A DNA stretch of 64,000 nt from Planococcus rifietoensis. GTDB lineage: Bacteria > Bacillota > Bacilli > Bacillales_A > Planococcaceae. Shown here in pieces: positions 49,312 to 58,485 of this stretch. A program made the position numbers and the translations under genes. Where the stretch lies: assembly GCF_001465795.2 (NCBI RefSeq), contig NZ_CP013659.2, positions 2,622,501 through 2,686,500 on the forward strand, written 5' to 3'. A model generated the notes under the pieces. It saw only the letters and a program-made list of their open reading frames with translations. It had not been told where the DNA came from and did not search any database. Within the stretch, counting starts at the first letter, position 1. Every line of letters starts with the position of its first letter.

Positions 49312-50250
49312 CTATTTCCAATCTTCCATATCTTCGCTTCGCGGCATCGCTGTGATGGCTCCCGCCCGTGTTGCACAAAGAGCCCCCAGCTTATTGCCAA
49401 AGCCTGCGCAAGCAATCAATTGTTCCTGGTTTTTTGGCATGCCGTTTAAATGGACATGGCGGATGATGCCTGCCATGAACGCATCTCCGGCCCCCGTCGT
49501 ATCGACAGGCTTGACCGGCACGACCGGCACATGGATCGTCTCGTCTTTATATACCGCATGCGTGCCATGTTCCCCGTCCGTGACAAAAACGACAGGCAGC
49601 CCGTAAGCCTTCAGGCGCTCGATGCCCGCTTCCATTGAATCAGCTTCCATGAGGAACAATAATTCTTCGACCGTCAATTTCAAAATATCCGCCTGCGGCA
49701 AAAAGCGCAGGACGGTTTGACGGCACAACTCCTCGCTTTCCCAGCGCAGCGGCCGGATATTAACATCGTATGAACAAATCACGCCGTGAGACTTCGCCAA
49801 TTCCAAAGCCTGCGCCGTCGTTTCACGCGCTTCCGGATGAAACAGCGTCCCTGAGCAAAAATGGAACAGACTAGCCGATTCGAACGCTTCTCCCGCCAGC
49901 TCGTCTGCCTTTACTTGCAAATCAGGCGTTTCATTATCATAGGAAGCGAAAACCCGGTCGTTCGTTTCCGTTAAATGAATATATACGCCGCTGATGCGCT
50001 TTTCCGGACGTTTAATTGAATGCGTCAAATCGACACCTTCCGCCCGCAGTGCCTGGCAGAAAAAGTCCGAAATCTCATCATCCCCGGTAATCGTGATGAA
50101 TGCCGACGGGACTCCGAGACGGCTGACGCCTGCCGAGACGTTGACGGTGGCGCCTCCGAGATACAAATCGAATAAATCGTTGTTTTTAGTCGTTGCGATA
50201 TAGTCGACAAACGCGTCGCCGTAAATCAGGACGTGCCTGTTAGCTTCCAT
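49312..50250 (-). CDS. PfkB family carbohydrate kinase, fructokinase-like
   Basis: 312-residue ribokinase-fold sugar kinase. N-terminal IYGDAFVDYIATTKNN and GGATVNVSAGVSRLG substrate region, and the catalytic signature PVDTTGAGDAFMAGIIRH near residue 250 with the base Asp. Closest in feel to fructokinases, but sugar specificity is not readable. No sugar transporter nearby. Confidence 0.9.
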   Translation of the reverse strand: MEANRHVLIYGDAFVDYIATTKNNDLFDLYLGGATVNVSAGVSRLGVPSAFITITGDDEISDFFCQALRAEGVDLTHSIKRPEKRISGVYIHLTETNDRVFASYDNETPDLQVKADELAGEAFESASLFHFCSGTLFHPEARETTAQALELAKSHGVICSYDVNIRPLRWESEELCRQTVLRFLPQADILKLTVEELLFLMEADSMEAGIERLKAYGLPVVFVTDGEHGTHAVYKDETIHVPVVPVKPVDTTGAGDAFMAGIIRHVHLNGMPKNQEQLIACAGFGNKLGALCATRAGAITAMPRSEDMEDWK

Positions 50251-50396
50251 ACTTTTCTCCCCTTCTCCAAAGAACCCTTGTCCGTTACAGATACTGCCTG
50301 CAGCGGCCTGTTAAAATTCACTTTCCCTATTATTTCAGCAGAAAACAGGCAGGGCAAGGAAAAAAGCCTGAAAAGCGCGGCGCTACAGTATTTTGC

Positions 50397-50431
50397 ATAA
50401 AAAACAGCCGAAGAAAATAGCTCTCCGGCTG
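50397..50431 (-). terminator. terminator after metQ
   Basis: Minus-strand CAGCCG/CGGCTG stem with TTTTTT tail. Confidence 0.88.
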
Positions 50432-50441
50432 GGTTCTCCTA

Positions 50442-51272
50442 TTATTCAGCCATCCACTCCGGTTTTCCGAAGCCTTCGAATTGCTCGTCGATGACCGTTT
50501 CAAATTCTTCCGACTCGACGATCTCGACCAAATCCGCCGCCAGTTCACTGTCTTCATTTTCGGCTGCAACGGCTACGACATTGCGGTACTGGTCAGGCAT
50601 GTTTTCGAGCGCCAAAGCGTCAAGCAGATCCATGTCCGCTGCGAGTGCGAAGTTTCCTGGAACGGCGGCAAGGTCCGTGCCTTCAACCGCACGCGGCAAT
50701 TGCCCCGCTTCAATCGGCTGGAACACCAGGTTCTTCGGATTTTCCGTTACATCTCGTTCAGACGCTTGAAGCACTTCCGCTTCCGGATCGAGTTCGACCA
50801 ATCCTTCGTCCTGCAGCATCAACAATGCACGGGCACCGTTGACAGGATCGTTTGGAATCGCGATGGTCGCCCCGTCGGATACCGCATCCAGCGAATCGAA
50901 TTCATTGGAGTAGATGCCCATCGGCGCAGTCGGAACCGTGATCAATGCGCTCAAATCCATATCGTTTTCTGTTTCGAAGTTCTCTAGGTAAACCGTATGC
51001 TGGAACAAGTTGGCATCGATTTCCCCGTTGTTCAACGCATTATTGGGCTGGATATAATCGCTGAATTCAATCGTTTCGACGGTATAGCCTTTTTCTTCAA
51101 GCGCAGGCACGATCGCTTCGTTCAGCATGTCGCTATAAGGGCCGGCTGTTGCACCGAGCTTGATGTCTTTCGACGCTTCGCCGCCTTCTGTCGTTCCTGT
51201 ATCCGCTTCTTCTCCGCCGCATGCGGCCAGTGCAAGCGCGCTCGCTGCCAATATCCATGTGAGTTTCTTCAT
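50442..51272 (-). CDS. metQ: methionine ABC transporter substrate-binding lipoprotein
   Basis: 276 residues, NlpA/MetQ family. Lipobox ALALAAC (Cys19), LGATAGPYSDMLNEAIVPALEEKGY near residue 42, NALNNGEIDANLFQH near 88 and IAIPNDPVNGARALLML near 145 are family marks. Binds D/L-methionine outside and delivers it to MetNP. Last gene of the S-box controlled operon. Confidence 0.94.
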   Translation of the reverse strand: MKKLTWILAASALALAACGGEEADTGTTEGGEASKDIKLGATAGPYSDMLNEAIVPALEEKGYTVETIEFSDYIQPNNALNNGEIDANLFQHTVYLENFETENDMDLSALITVPTAPMGIYSNEFDSLDAVSDGATIAIPNDPVNGARALLMLQDEGLVELDPEAEVLQASERDVTENPKNLVFQPIEAGQLPRAVEGTDLAAVPGNFALAADMDLLDALALENMPDQYRNVVAVAAENEDSELAADLVEIVESEEFETVIDEQFEGFGKPEWMAE

Positions 51273-51284
51273 GTCATTCTCCCC

Positions 51285-51956
51285 TTATCGTTTATCGAGT
51301 TTTTTGGCTGTAAAGTCGCCTGCCTGTTGAATCAATTGGACGAGCACGATCAAAATGACGACCGTGACAATCATGATCGTATTATCATAGCGGTAATAGC
51401 CGAAGCGGATCGCCAAATCGCCGATGCCGCCGCCACCGACCACACCCGCCATCGCGGAGTAGGCAATGAGGCTGATGACCGTCAACGTAATGCCTTGGAT
51501 CAAGCTCGCTTTCGCTTCCGGCAAGAGCACGTCTTTAATGATCATCCAAGGCGTCGCACCGACCGCAATCGCTGCTTCGATGACGCCTTTATCGATGTCA
51601 CGCAGCGCCGTTTCCACAATGCGTGCGAAAAACGGAATCGCCGCTACCGACAAGGAAACACTCGCTGCGACCGGGCCGATTGTCGTACCGGTAATCAATT
51701 GCGTCAGCGGGATGAGCGCGACCAGCAATATGATGAACGGAATCGACCGGACGATGTTGACGACAAATCCGATGACGGAATTGACCGGGCGGTTTTCCCA
51801 GAACAAGCCGCTGTCTGTGATGAACAATAAAATGCCGAGCGGCAAACCGATGACAAGCGCCACGCCAAGCGAGATACCGATCATGATTAGGGTCTGGTAA
51901 AACGCCACTTGGATTTCCGGCCATAATTCGATGATTCGTCCCCATTCAATTCCCAT
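51285..51956 (-). CDS. metP: methionine ABC transporter permease
   Basis: 223 residues, five helices, MetI/MetP family. EAA loop IEAAIAVGATPWMIIKDVLLPEAKASLIQG near residue 135 contacts MetN. N-terminal FYQTLIMIGISLGVALVIGLPLGILLF. ATG overlaps metN by 11 bp with GAGGTGATGG. Confidence 0.94.
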   Translation of the reverse strand: MGIEWGRIIELWPEIQVAFYQTLIMIGISLGVALVIGLPLGILLFITDSGLFWENRPVNSVIGFVVNIVRSIPFIILLVALIPLTQLITGTTIGPVAASVSLSVAAIPFFARIVETALRDIDKGVIEAAIAVGATPWMIIKDVLLPEAKASLIQGITLTVISLIAYSAMAGVVGGGGIGDLAIRFGYYRYDNTIMIVTVVILIVLVQLIQQAGDFTAKKLDKR

Positions 51957-52959
51957 GCTCCATCACCTCCACAATCGCTTCGCGCTGTTCAAGATAGTGA
52001 ATCGCCTGACTCACGTCTGCTTGGCCGCCTTTTAGTTCCATGACAAAAATGCCGAGGGGCAATTCCTGAATGTATTCGATCGCCCCGTGCAGGAAATTCC
52101 CTTTGACCGGATAGCTTTGCAGCATATCGGAAATGACGCCATCTCCAGCGACTTCGCCTTTGAACAAGACTTTGACAATCGTGCCGTCGCATTTCTTCAG
52201 GATTTCTTCCGGCACATTGAACGACACGACGCTCGAGATGAATTCCTTCGTCAAAGCGGTCTTTGGATCGGCGAAGATATCGTAGACACGCCCTTCTTCG
52301 ATGACACGCCCGCCTTGCATAACCGCCATGCGGTCGCAAATCTCCTTGACGACGTTCATTTCGTGCGTAATCAATACAATCGTAATATTGAGCTTGCGGT
52401 TAATGTCTTTCAATAAACGCAAGATCGATAAAGTCGTATTCGGGTCGAGAGCGGAGGTTGCTTCGTCGCATAACAGCACGGCCGGTTCATTGGCGAGTGC
52501 ACGGGCGATGCCGACGCGCTGCTTCTGCCCGCCGCTCAGCTGCGCCGGATAGATATTGCGCTTGTCCGACAAGCCGACCATTTCGAGCAGTTCATCGACG
52601 CGTGGGCCGATTTTCTTGCTCGGCGTTCCAGCTGCGCGAAGGGCGAATGAAATATTCTCCGCGACCGTCTTTTGGCTGATCAAATAGAAATGCTGGAAGA
52701 TCATGCCGATTTTGAGGCGCGCTTTCCGCAAGCCGTCGCCACGCAGCTTCGTTAAGTCCTGGCCGCCGACTTTGACGGTGCCTGACGTTGGCCGTTCAAG
52801 CAAATTGATGCAGCGGATGAGGGAACTTTTTCCGGCACCCGAATAACCGACGATGCCGAAAATCTCACCGGTTTTCACTTCCAACGTCACATCATCGACG
52901 CCTTTCACCGTGCCGTGTTTGGTTTGATAGGTTTTGCTCAGTTGTTCGATTTGAATCAT
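51946..52959 (-). CDS. metN: methionine ABC transporter ATP-binding protein
   Basis: 337 residues. Walker A GYSGAGKSSLIRCI near residue 40, signature LSGGQKQRVGIARAL, Walker B VLLCDEATSALDP, and a C-terminal NIL domain (about 260-337) that binds methionine and inhibits transport. ATG at 52959 with GGGGGAGTGG; the longer frame into the leader is rejected. Powers methionine import. Confidence 0.95.
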   Translation of the reverse strand: MIQIEQLSKTYQTKHGTVKGVDDVTLEVKTGEIFGIVGYSGAGKSSLIRCINLLERPTSGTVKVGGQDLTKLRGDGLRKARLKIGMIFQHFYLISQKTVAENISFALRAAGTPSKKIGPRVDELLEMVGLSDKRNIYPAQLSGGQKQRVGIARALANEPAVLLCDEATSALDPNTTLSILRLLKDINRKLNITIVLITHEMNVVKEICDRMAVMQGGRVIEEGRVYDIFADPKTALTKEFISSVVSFNVPEEILKKCDGTIVKVLFKGEVAGDGVISDMLQSYPVKGNFLHGAIEYIQELPLGIFVMELKGGQADVSQAIHYLEQREAIVEVMEHGN

Positions 52960-52981
52960 GCTGTCCACTCCCCCAGGCAAA

Positions 52982-53136
52982 TAAAAAATGCCTCTTTTAT
53001 CAAAAAAGAGACATCGAAAATTAGAATTCCGACTTATCTTTCAGAATGAATTTCATTCTGCAGGACTTGGCACCTTCCCATATAAATGGGGGTTGCCGGA
53101 CGTCATAGGGCCTTACCCTCGGTCTCTCTTGATAAG
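52982..53136 (-). promoter_or_regulatory. SAM-I riboswitch (S-box) of the metNPQ operon
   Basis: Minus-strand aptamer from CTTATCAAGAGAG (53136) to GATAAG (53033), with the conserved GAGGGT-AAGGCCCTATGA-GTCCGGCAACC core and the GGTGCCAAGTCCTGC segment. The expression platform is a terminator (ATGTCTCTTTT pairing with AAAAGAGGCAT, followed by TTTTTT) at 53013-52982. High SAM should terminate transcription; methionine starvation opens metNPQ. Confidence 0.96.
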
Positions 53137-53158
53137 CATGCGTATTTGGTTGTTTTCA

Positions 53159-53188
53159 ATATTACCTGCACGGGCGATAGCTTGTCAA
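53159..53188 (-). promoter_or_regulatory. promoter of the metNPQ S-box leader
   Basis: TTGACA (53188-53183), 18-bp spacer, TAATAT (53164-53159). It overlaps the last codon of the omega-amidase-like gene. Confidence 0.8.
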
Positions 53189-53979
53189 TGCGATTTTTCA
53201 AACTTTTTGTACAATGGGACGCGTCGGTCATCGAATACCGGAATGCGGCCCCGCACTTCGTCTACTTCCGAAAGATCGATATCGATGTAGCCGCTGCCTT
53301 CCTCCTGGCCCATATCCATCCGTACTTCTCCCCACGGGGCGATGACCATCGAATGGCCGCCGAACTCGTTTTTCGGGTCGCTGCCGATGCGGTTTGCCGC
53401 GATGATGAAGCATTGATTCTCGATTGCGCGCGCCTGCAACAGGATGCGCCAGTGGTCGATGCGCGCTGCCGGCCATTCCGCAGGCACGAAGATCGCCTTC
53501 GCGCCGTTCAGCGCTTGCGCCCGAAGCCATTCCGGAAAGCGGATGTCGTAACAGATGACGCCGCCGTATGTTTCTCCGTCCAGTTCGAACGTGCCGAGCG
53601 ACTGTCCTTCCTCGAGGTGAATATGCTCGTCCATCAAACCGAAGCGATGCGCTTTATCATATTCAGAAACGACCGCACCTGTACGGTCAACGACATACAT
53701 CGTATTATAGAAACCATCTTCTTTCTTCGTGGAGACCGAGCCTCCGACGATATGGACGCTGTGCTCTTTGGCGAATTGTTTCAAAAAATCTGCCGTTCGG
53801 CCGTTGCTGTCAGCGAGTTCGTCCAGCTGCGTTAACGCATACCCGGTGTTCCACATTTCTGGCAAGACGATGAGCTCCGCTCCATTTTCTGCCGCTTCTT
53901 CCAAATAGTTTTTTACACGCTGAAAATTCGTTTCCGGCTCTCCGAAAGCGATATCCATCTGCACACAAGCGATTTTCAT
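53185..53979 (-). CDS. carbon-nitrogen hydrolase, omega-amidase-like (MtnU-type)
   Basis: 264-residue nitrilase superfamily enzyme. Catalytic triad: Glu in LIVLPEMWNTGYA near residue 41, Lys in YDKAHRFGLMDEH near 109, Cys in GGVICYDIRFPEW near 143. Divergent from mtnE; in Bacillus the YkrU/MtnU omega-amidase next to mtnE removes the 2-oxoglutaramate made by glutamine-dependent MtnE. That role is inferred from the pairing. Confidence 0.88.
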   Translation of the reverse strand: MKIACVQMDIAFGEPETNFQRVKNYLEEAAENGAELIVLPEMWNTGYALTQLDELADSNGRTADFLKQFAKEHSVHIVGGSVSTKKEDGFYNTMYVVDRTGAVVSEYDKAHRFGLMDEHIHLEEGQSLGTFELDGETYGGVICYDIRFPEWLRAQALNGAKAIFVPAEWPAARIDHWRILLQARAIENQCFIIAANRIGSDPKNEFGGHSMVIAPWGEVRMDMGQEEGSGYIDIDLSEVDEVRGRIPVFDDRRVPLYKKFEKSH

Positions 53980-53998
53980 ATTCTCTCCTCCTGTAGAC

Positions 53999-54013
53999 AG
54001 TTTAGCTTAAACT
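53999..54013. promoter_or_regulatory. inverted repeat in the omega-amidase/mtnE divergent promoter region
   Basis: AGTTTA-GCT-TAAACT, perfect 6-bp arms, in the 85-bp gap. The same arms (AGTTTA/TAAACT) occur before the 70-residue gene at 46081-46097. No regulator assigned; no S-box in this gap. Confidence 0.35.
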
Positions 54014-54064
54014 CTATAAGATTTAAGATAGATGTGCAATTATTTAGAAAATGAGGAGGATTTC

Positions 54065-55234
54065 ATGGACTTTTCAAATCGCTTACAAAATCTTCCGGAT
54101 CAATTTTTCGCCCTGCTTGTTGCAAAAACGGCAAAAGCAGTCGACGAAGGACGAGACGTCATCAATTTCGGCCAAGGCAACCCGGATCAGCCAACGCCCC
54201 CGCATATAGTCAAGGCCATGCAACAAGCGGTAGCCGATCCTCAAACACATCGCTACTCGCCGTTTCGCGGCCTCAGTTCGTTAAGGAAAGCCGCTGCGGA
54301 TTTCTACAAAAAAGAATACGATGTCGATATCGATCCTGATTTGGAAGTCGCTATTTTGTCCGGAACGAAAATCGGTTTTATCGAGTTGCCGCTTGCGTTG
54401 CTGAACCCGGGCGATTCGCTGCTGTTGCCGGATCCGGGCTATCCTGATTACCTGTCAGCCGCACCGCTTGCGGATATCGAATTTGATTTGATGAAACTGA
54501 AACAGGAAACCGGCTATCTTCCCGACTACAACGAGGTGACAGCCGCCGCGAAAGCACGCGCCAAACTGATGTACTTGAACTACCCAAACAACCCGACCGG
54601 CGCGACAGCAGACATTGCGTTTTTCGATGAAACGATTCAATTTGCCAAAGAAAACGGCATCGGGGTTGTACATGACTTTGCTTATGGCCGCATTGGCTTT
54701 GATGGCAAGAAGCCGGTCAGCTTCCTACAATCAAAAGGTGCCAAAGATATCGGCATTGAAATGTATACCTTGTCCAAAACGTATAATATGGCCGGATGGC
54801 GCATCGGCTTTGCGGTGGGCAATGCCAAAATGATCGAAGCACTCAACCTCGTCCAAGATCATTTGTTCGCCGGCATCTTTCCGGCTGTCCAACTGGCCGC
54901 TGTAGAAGCATTAAACAGCAGCCAGCAATGCGTCGAGGAATTGAATGAATTATACGAGAAGAGACGCCAGACGCTGGTGGATGAATGCCGCCGGATCGGC
55001 TGGGAATTCGAAGCGCCGAAGGGATCATTTTTTGCCTGGCTGCCTGTCCCCGAAGGCTATACGAGCATCGAGTTCTCTGACCTGCTGCTCGACAAAGTCG
55101 ACATTGCCGTGGCGCCGGGCAGTGGATTTGGTCCTGGCGGAGAAGGTTTTGTACGCGTCGGGCTATTGGTCGATGAACAGCGCATCATCGAAGCAATCCA
55201 ACGAATCGAGAAATTGGGGATTTTCACTAAATAG
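54065..55234 (+). CDS. mtnE: methionine salvage aminotransferase
   Basis: 389-residue class I aminotransferase closely resembling Bacillus subtilis MtnE/MtnV: QFFALLVAKTAKAVDEGRDVINFGQGNPDQPTP is cut short here but recognisable at the N-terminus, LMYLNYPNNPTGA and VVHDFAYGRIGFDGKKP in the core, PLP Lys in YTLSKTYNMAGWRIG near residue 240. It transaminates 2-keto-4-methylthiobutyrate to methionine, last step of salvage. ATG at 54065 follows GAGGAGG; an upstream frame start is rejected. Confidence 0.93.
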   Translation: MDFSNRLQNLPDQFFALLVAKTAKAVDEGRDVINFGQGNPDQPTPPHIVKAMQQAVADPQTHRYSPFRGLSSLRKAAADFYKKEYDVDIDPDLEVAILSGTKIGFIELPLALLNPGDSLLLPDPGYPDYLSAAPLADIEFDLMKLKQETGYLPDYNEVTAAAKARAKLMYLNYPNNPTGATADIAFFDETIQFAKENGIGVVHDFAYGRIGFDGKKPVSFLQSKGAKDIGIEMYTLSKTYNMAGWRIGFAVGNAKMIEALNLVQDHLFAGIFPAVQLAAVEALNSSQQCVEELNELYEKRRQTLVDECRRIGWEFEAPKGSFFAWLPVPEGYTSIEFSDLLLDKVDIAVAPGSGFGPGGEGFVRVGLLVDEQRIIEAIQRIEKLGIFTK

Positions 55235-55236
55235 GC

Positions 55237-55270
55237 AAAAAAAAAGAAGGCATTGCGCCTTCTTTTTTTT
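55237..55270. terminator. bidirectional terminator between mtnE and the phosphoesterase gene
   Basis: AAAGAAGGC/GCCTTCTTT stem flanked by long A and T runs. Confidence 0.92.
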
Positions 55271-57548
55271 ATTTTTTATTAACCACCATTTCCATATCCC
55301 AATACAGGTCGGAACTGAAACGGTCATCCTGATGCACTTGGGCAGCCAGCACATTCTCGCCGTCTTTCAGATGGGTCAGGGCCTCTTCATCCAAGTAGAT
55401 GCGCTCGATTCGGTCTTCGCTGCCAACGTCTTCATCGCTCACCGCTTCCTGGTAGTCCTCAAAGCCGAACTCGCCAGTCTCCGGCATATTGAAGCGCATG
55501 ATTTCTTCTCCATTTAAATACAGGATGACGGCATCATCAACACCAAACTCGACATAGCCGAGGCCGCCGATTTCTTCCGCATCTTCCACTTCAAATGCGG
55601 CTCTGAAATACGTCAATGCGATTTTCTCGGTCTCATCCCCGCCATAGCCGACAAGCTTTTCCACAGCACCAAATTCCGGCCGTTCTTCATCTTCCGGAAA
55701 ACCTAGCGGGCCAGCGCCTTGCGCCCAATCACTATCATCGAAATCGTCTTCAATCCAGTCTGTTTTCTGGTCGCTGCCATCGTCCAGATAACGCCACTCG
55801 CTGCCTGCTTCGAGCAACTTGATTTCTTCGTGTGCCACCAATTCGAATTCAATCGCATTGCTTTCCCACACTTTATCGCCATCTTTTACTTCCGCAAATA
55901 CTTCTACTTTTCCAGGATTTGCACCTTCTGCTGCCAGGACTTTCCCGTCTTTTATTTGGATATCATCACTGCTCGTGCGGTACGTGACCGAGTCAGGGGA
56001 AATATCGTATCGCCCGCCTTCGACGTTTTCGCCTTTAAGCTTCAATTCCACTTCCGGATAGAAAGAATTCTCTTCCGTAGCCAGCACGGTGCTGTTCGCT
56101 TCGAGTTCCACTTTTTCAAGCGCCGGCACGACCGTTTCGATAGACGGATCTTTGATGATCTCGTATTCGTCGACCAACTCATCGGTATCCGTCCGGTAAG
56201 TTTCTAGGCGTAAACGCGTCGGTTCCACTTGGATGTTCATATAAGTTGGCACGCCCCATTGTTCACGAATAGCTGAATACGGCTCCCGTTCATCCTGCAT
56301 GTAATAGTATTTGCTGCCGCTCGCTGTACTGCCGGTAATATACAAAGTGCCTTCGGGATTGACCGGTGCGTCCCCTTGCATCATGTGATTTTTCAAAGGC
56401 TGGAAGTTTTCCATCTGATAAGTTCTCACATAGGAATGGTCATGTCCCATCAACACTGCATCAAAGCCGATTTTGTCGATCGTCGGCACGAGCTGCTCGC
56501 GCAAGTTCAGCACCACTTCACTTTGCGAATGTGCAGCGGCGCTATAGATTGAATGATGGAAAACAAGGATCTTCCATTTCCATTCCCTTCCGGCAGTCGC
56601 TTCAGCCGTTTCTTCCATGAACTGAATATGCTCTTCCGGATTCTGGCTATTGGAATTCAAATTCATGAACAAGGTATCCCCGTACGAGAAATAATAATCG
56701 CCTCCGGAATTATCGTAATTGCCGAGTTCCCAGTTTTCGTTCGGGACATTGAAATGATAGGCGTAATGATAGGTATCGTCATGGTTGCCAATGGTGGTGG
56801 CCGCAGGATAATTGCGCAGCGGTTCAGGCGCGAAATAAGCCGCATATTCTTTTTCGGAATAGCGCGCATCGACCTGATCGCCTGCCGACAGGATGAAGCT
56901 TGAGTCTGGGCTGCGGTCGATCGCTTGACGCAATGTTCTTTCCCAACCTCTTCGATCTTCCGCAATATCTCCCGATGCCCCGATTTGAGGATCAGCGACC
57001 ATCACAAATTCATAGGATGATGGATCTTGCGTCTTGAAATGGAAAGCTTGTGTCCAATTGCCACGGCCGTCTCCCAAACGGTACATATAATCCGTTTCAT
57101 TTTCGAGCTTGGTGATCACCGCTTCATGGGCAGAATAGCCGTAAGTAGCGTTTTTCAACGATGCATCGACCGTTACCGCAGCGTTTTCCGGAAAATCCTC
57201 GGTCCTAGAAGAAACTTTTGCGTATTGCACCTGGCCAGCACGCGTTGTACTTGGTGAATACCACGAAAAGTTCATCTCCGACTCATCGCTCCCAGGGGCG
57301 AAGGCGATATGAGACGCAGGGTATGAATCATTCGATTCGCTATCCAAAAAGTCCCTGTCCATAAATAACAGCGAACTGGAAAGATGTGACTGAAAAGCTT
57401 GGCGCTGTCCCTCCATTAATTGTGCTGCATCGATTTGAAGTGCGCCTTCTGCCGCTTCTGCTCGCCCTTCGTCCAACTGAAAAGCCGCACCGCATGCAAT
57501 TATCGCCGTAAGAATCCATCGTCCTGCACCCCGCCACATCGTCATCAT
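55269..57548 (-). CDS. secreted purple-acid-phosphatase-like metallophosphoesterase
   Basis: 759 residues. Signal peptide (about 1-32, WILTAIIACGAAFQ...AEAAEG), then a fibronectin-like purple acid phosphatase N-domain (about 75-170), a calcineurin-like domain with VMVADPQIGASG, LSAGDQVDARY, TIGNHDDTYHY, FHHSIYSAA and LMGHDHSYVRTYQ (about 175-390), a Big-like domain (about 460-560) and a C-terminal beta-sandwich (about 570-750) rich in Asp/Glu. Likely hydrolyses extracellular phosphoesters. ATG at 57548 (or the next codon) after AAGGGGTGGG. Confidence 0.9.
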   Translation of the reverse strand: MMTMWRGAGRWILTAIIACGAAFQLDEGRAEAAEGALQIDAAQLMEGQRQAFQSHLSSSLLFMDRDFLDSESNDSYPASHIAFAPGSDESEMNFSWYSPSTTRAGQVQYAKVSSRTEDFPENAAVTVDASLKNATYGYSAHEAVITKLENETDYMYRLGDGRGNWTQAFHFKTQDPSSYEFVMVADPQIGASGDIAEDRRGWERTLRQAIDRSPDSSFILSAGDQVDARYSEKEYAAYFAPEPLRNYPAATTIGNHDDTYHYAYHFNVPNENWELGNYDNSGGDYYFSYGDTLFMNLNSNSQNPEEHIQFMEETAEATAGREWKWKILVFHHSIYSAAAHSQSEVVLNLREQLVPTIDKIGFDAVLMGHDHSYVRTYQMENFQPLKNHMMQGDAPVNPEGTLYITGSTASGSKYYYMQDEREPYSAIREQWGVPTYMNIQVEPTRLRLETYRTDTDELVDEYEIIKDPSIETVVPALEKVELEANSTVLATEENSFYPEVELKLKGENVEGGRYDISPDSVTYRTSSDDIQIKDGKVLAAEGANPGKVEVFAEVKDGDKVWESNAIEFELVAHEEIKLLEAGSEWRYLDDGSDQKTDWIEDDFDDSDWAQGAGPLGFPEDEERPEFGAVEKLVGYGGDETEKIALTYFRAAFEVEDAEEIGGLGYVEFGVDDAVILYLNGEEIMRFNMPETGEFGFEDYQEAVSDEDVGSEDRIERIYLDEEALTHLKDGENVLAAQVHQDDRFSSDLYWDMEMVVNKK

Positions 57549-57743
57549 TACCCACCCCTTCGTAAACAATCCGATCTATTATTTTTCAAATATTCAGTAA
57601 TTAAATTTTAGCATAATTCAATTGAACTAAAAAGAAATAAAATGTGAATATTTAGAACTATTTAAAAGGAATAGAAATTCTTTTTGCACTGCTTTCCAAT
57701 TCTTTTAGTTATACTGCGTCACTCTATAGAAAAAATCGCAGCC

Positions 57744-57793
57744 AACAAAAAAAGCTTTTCCCCGAAGAGCACATGCCCAACGGAAAAAGCTTT
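57744..57793 (-). terminator. terminator after signal peptidase gene
   Basis: AAAGCTTTTTCC pairs with GGAAAAGCTTT, 20-nt loop, T-run on the minus strand. Confidence 0.8.
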
Positions 57794-57810
57794 AACTAAA
57801 AATCTATCTT

Positions 57811-58332
57811 TCAATCCACGAACCCGAACTCCCTTAAAGGCGCGAAGCGGAATTTCACTTCACCGATCACGTCTTGTTTCTGGATAAATCCCAACACGCG
57901 GGAATCTGTGCTATTGCCACGATTGTCGCCGAGGACATAATAGCAATCCGGGGGAACTGAAAATTCACTGGCTAATTGGGGCTGTGCCAGGAATTCATCA
58001 TTCCTGCCTTTATCCAAATAAGGTTCGTCCAGCGGCTGTCCATTCAGGATAATCTCCCCGCCCGACATTTCAATATGGTCGCCCGGAACGCCAATGACCC
58101 GTTTAATAAAGCGGCTGCCGTCCGGTGCAAAAAATACAATCGTATCAAAATTAGCGATTGATGTGGCTTTGCTCAGAACTAATTTATCGTTTTCATAATA
58201 ACTCGGCTGCATCGATCCGCCTTCGACGATGACCGGCTCGAACAGGAAGTGGCGGACCCCAAAGATAATGAATGCCGTTAGCAACAGCACTTTCATCCAT
58301 ACAAGCATTTCTTTGACCGGATCTTCGTACAC
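57811..58332 (-). CDS. lepB: type I signal peptidase
   Basis: 173 residues, Gram-positive SipS-type. One N-terminal transmembrane helix (about 10-28), catalytic Ser40 in VEGGSMQPS and Lys77 in SRFIKRVIGVPGD, box E VLGDNRGNSTDSR near residue 135. Cleaves signal peptides outside the membrane. Start is GTG 58332 with GGTGGAGG. Other signal peptidases are usually present in such genomes. Confidence 0.94.
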   Translation of the reverse strand: MYEDPVKEMLVWMKVLLLTAFIIFGVRHFLFEPVIVEGGSMQPSYYENDKLVLSKATSIANFDTIVFFAPDGSRFIKRVIGVPGDHIEMSGGEIILNGQPLDEPYLDKGRNDEFLAQPQLASEFSVPPDCYYVLGDNRGNSTDSRVLGFIQKQDVIGEVKFRFAPLREFGFVD

Positions 58333-58384
58333 TGGCTCTCCTCCACCCCGCTTTTTTCTCTAGTTTACTATAGCGCCCCATGCC

Positions 58385-58413
58385 TTGCACTCCGAGATTT
58401 CTTCCACGATAAT
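58385..58413 (+). promoter_or_regulatory. promoter of the acetamidase/formamidase gene
   Basis: TTGCAC (58385-58390), 17-bp spacer, GATAAT (58408-58413). Confidence 0.65.
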
Positions 58414-58485
58414 GAGAACATGTGAGTTGAAAGAATTATCAGACACGCAGTTGATTTCTATCTTAATTTTAAAGGAGTGGGATTG

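Noticed and set aside
57549..57740. PhoP boxes before the secreted phosphoesterase gene
   Set aside because: One TTCACA and some TT-rich 6-mers occur, but not at 11-bp spacing.
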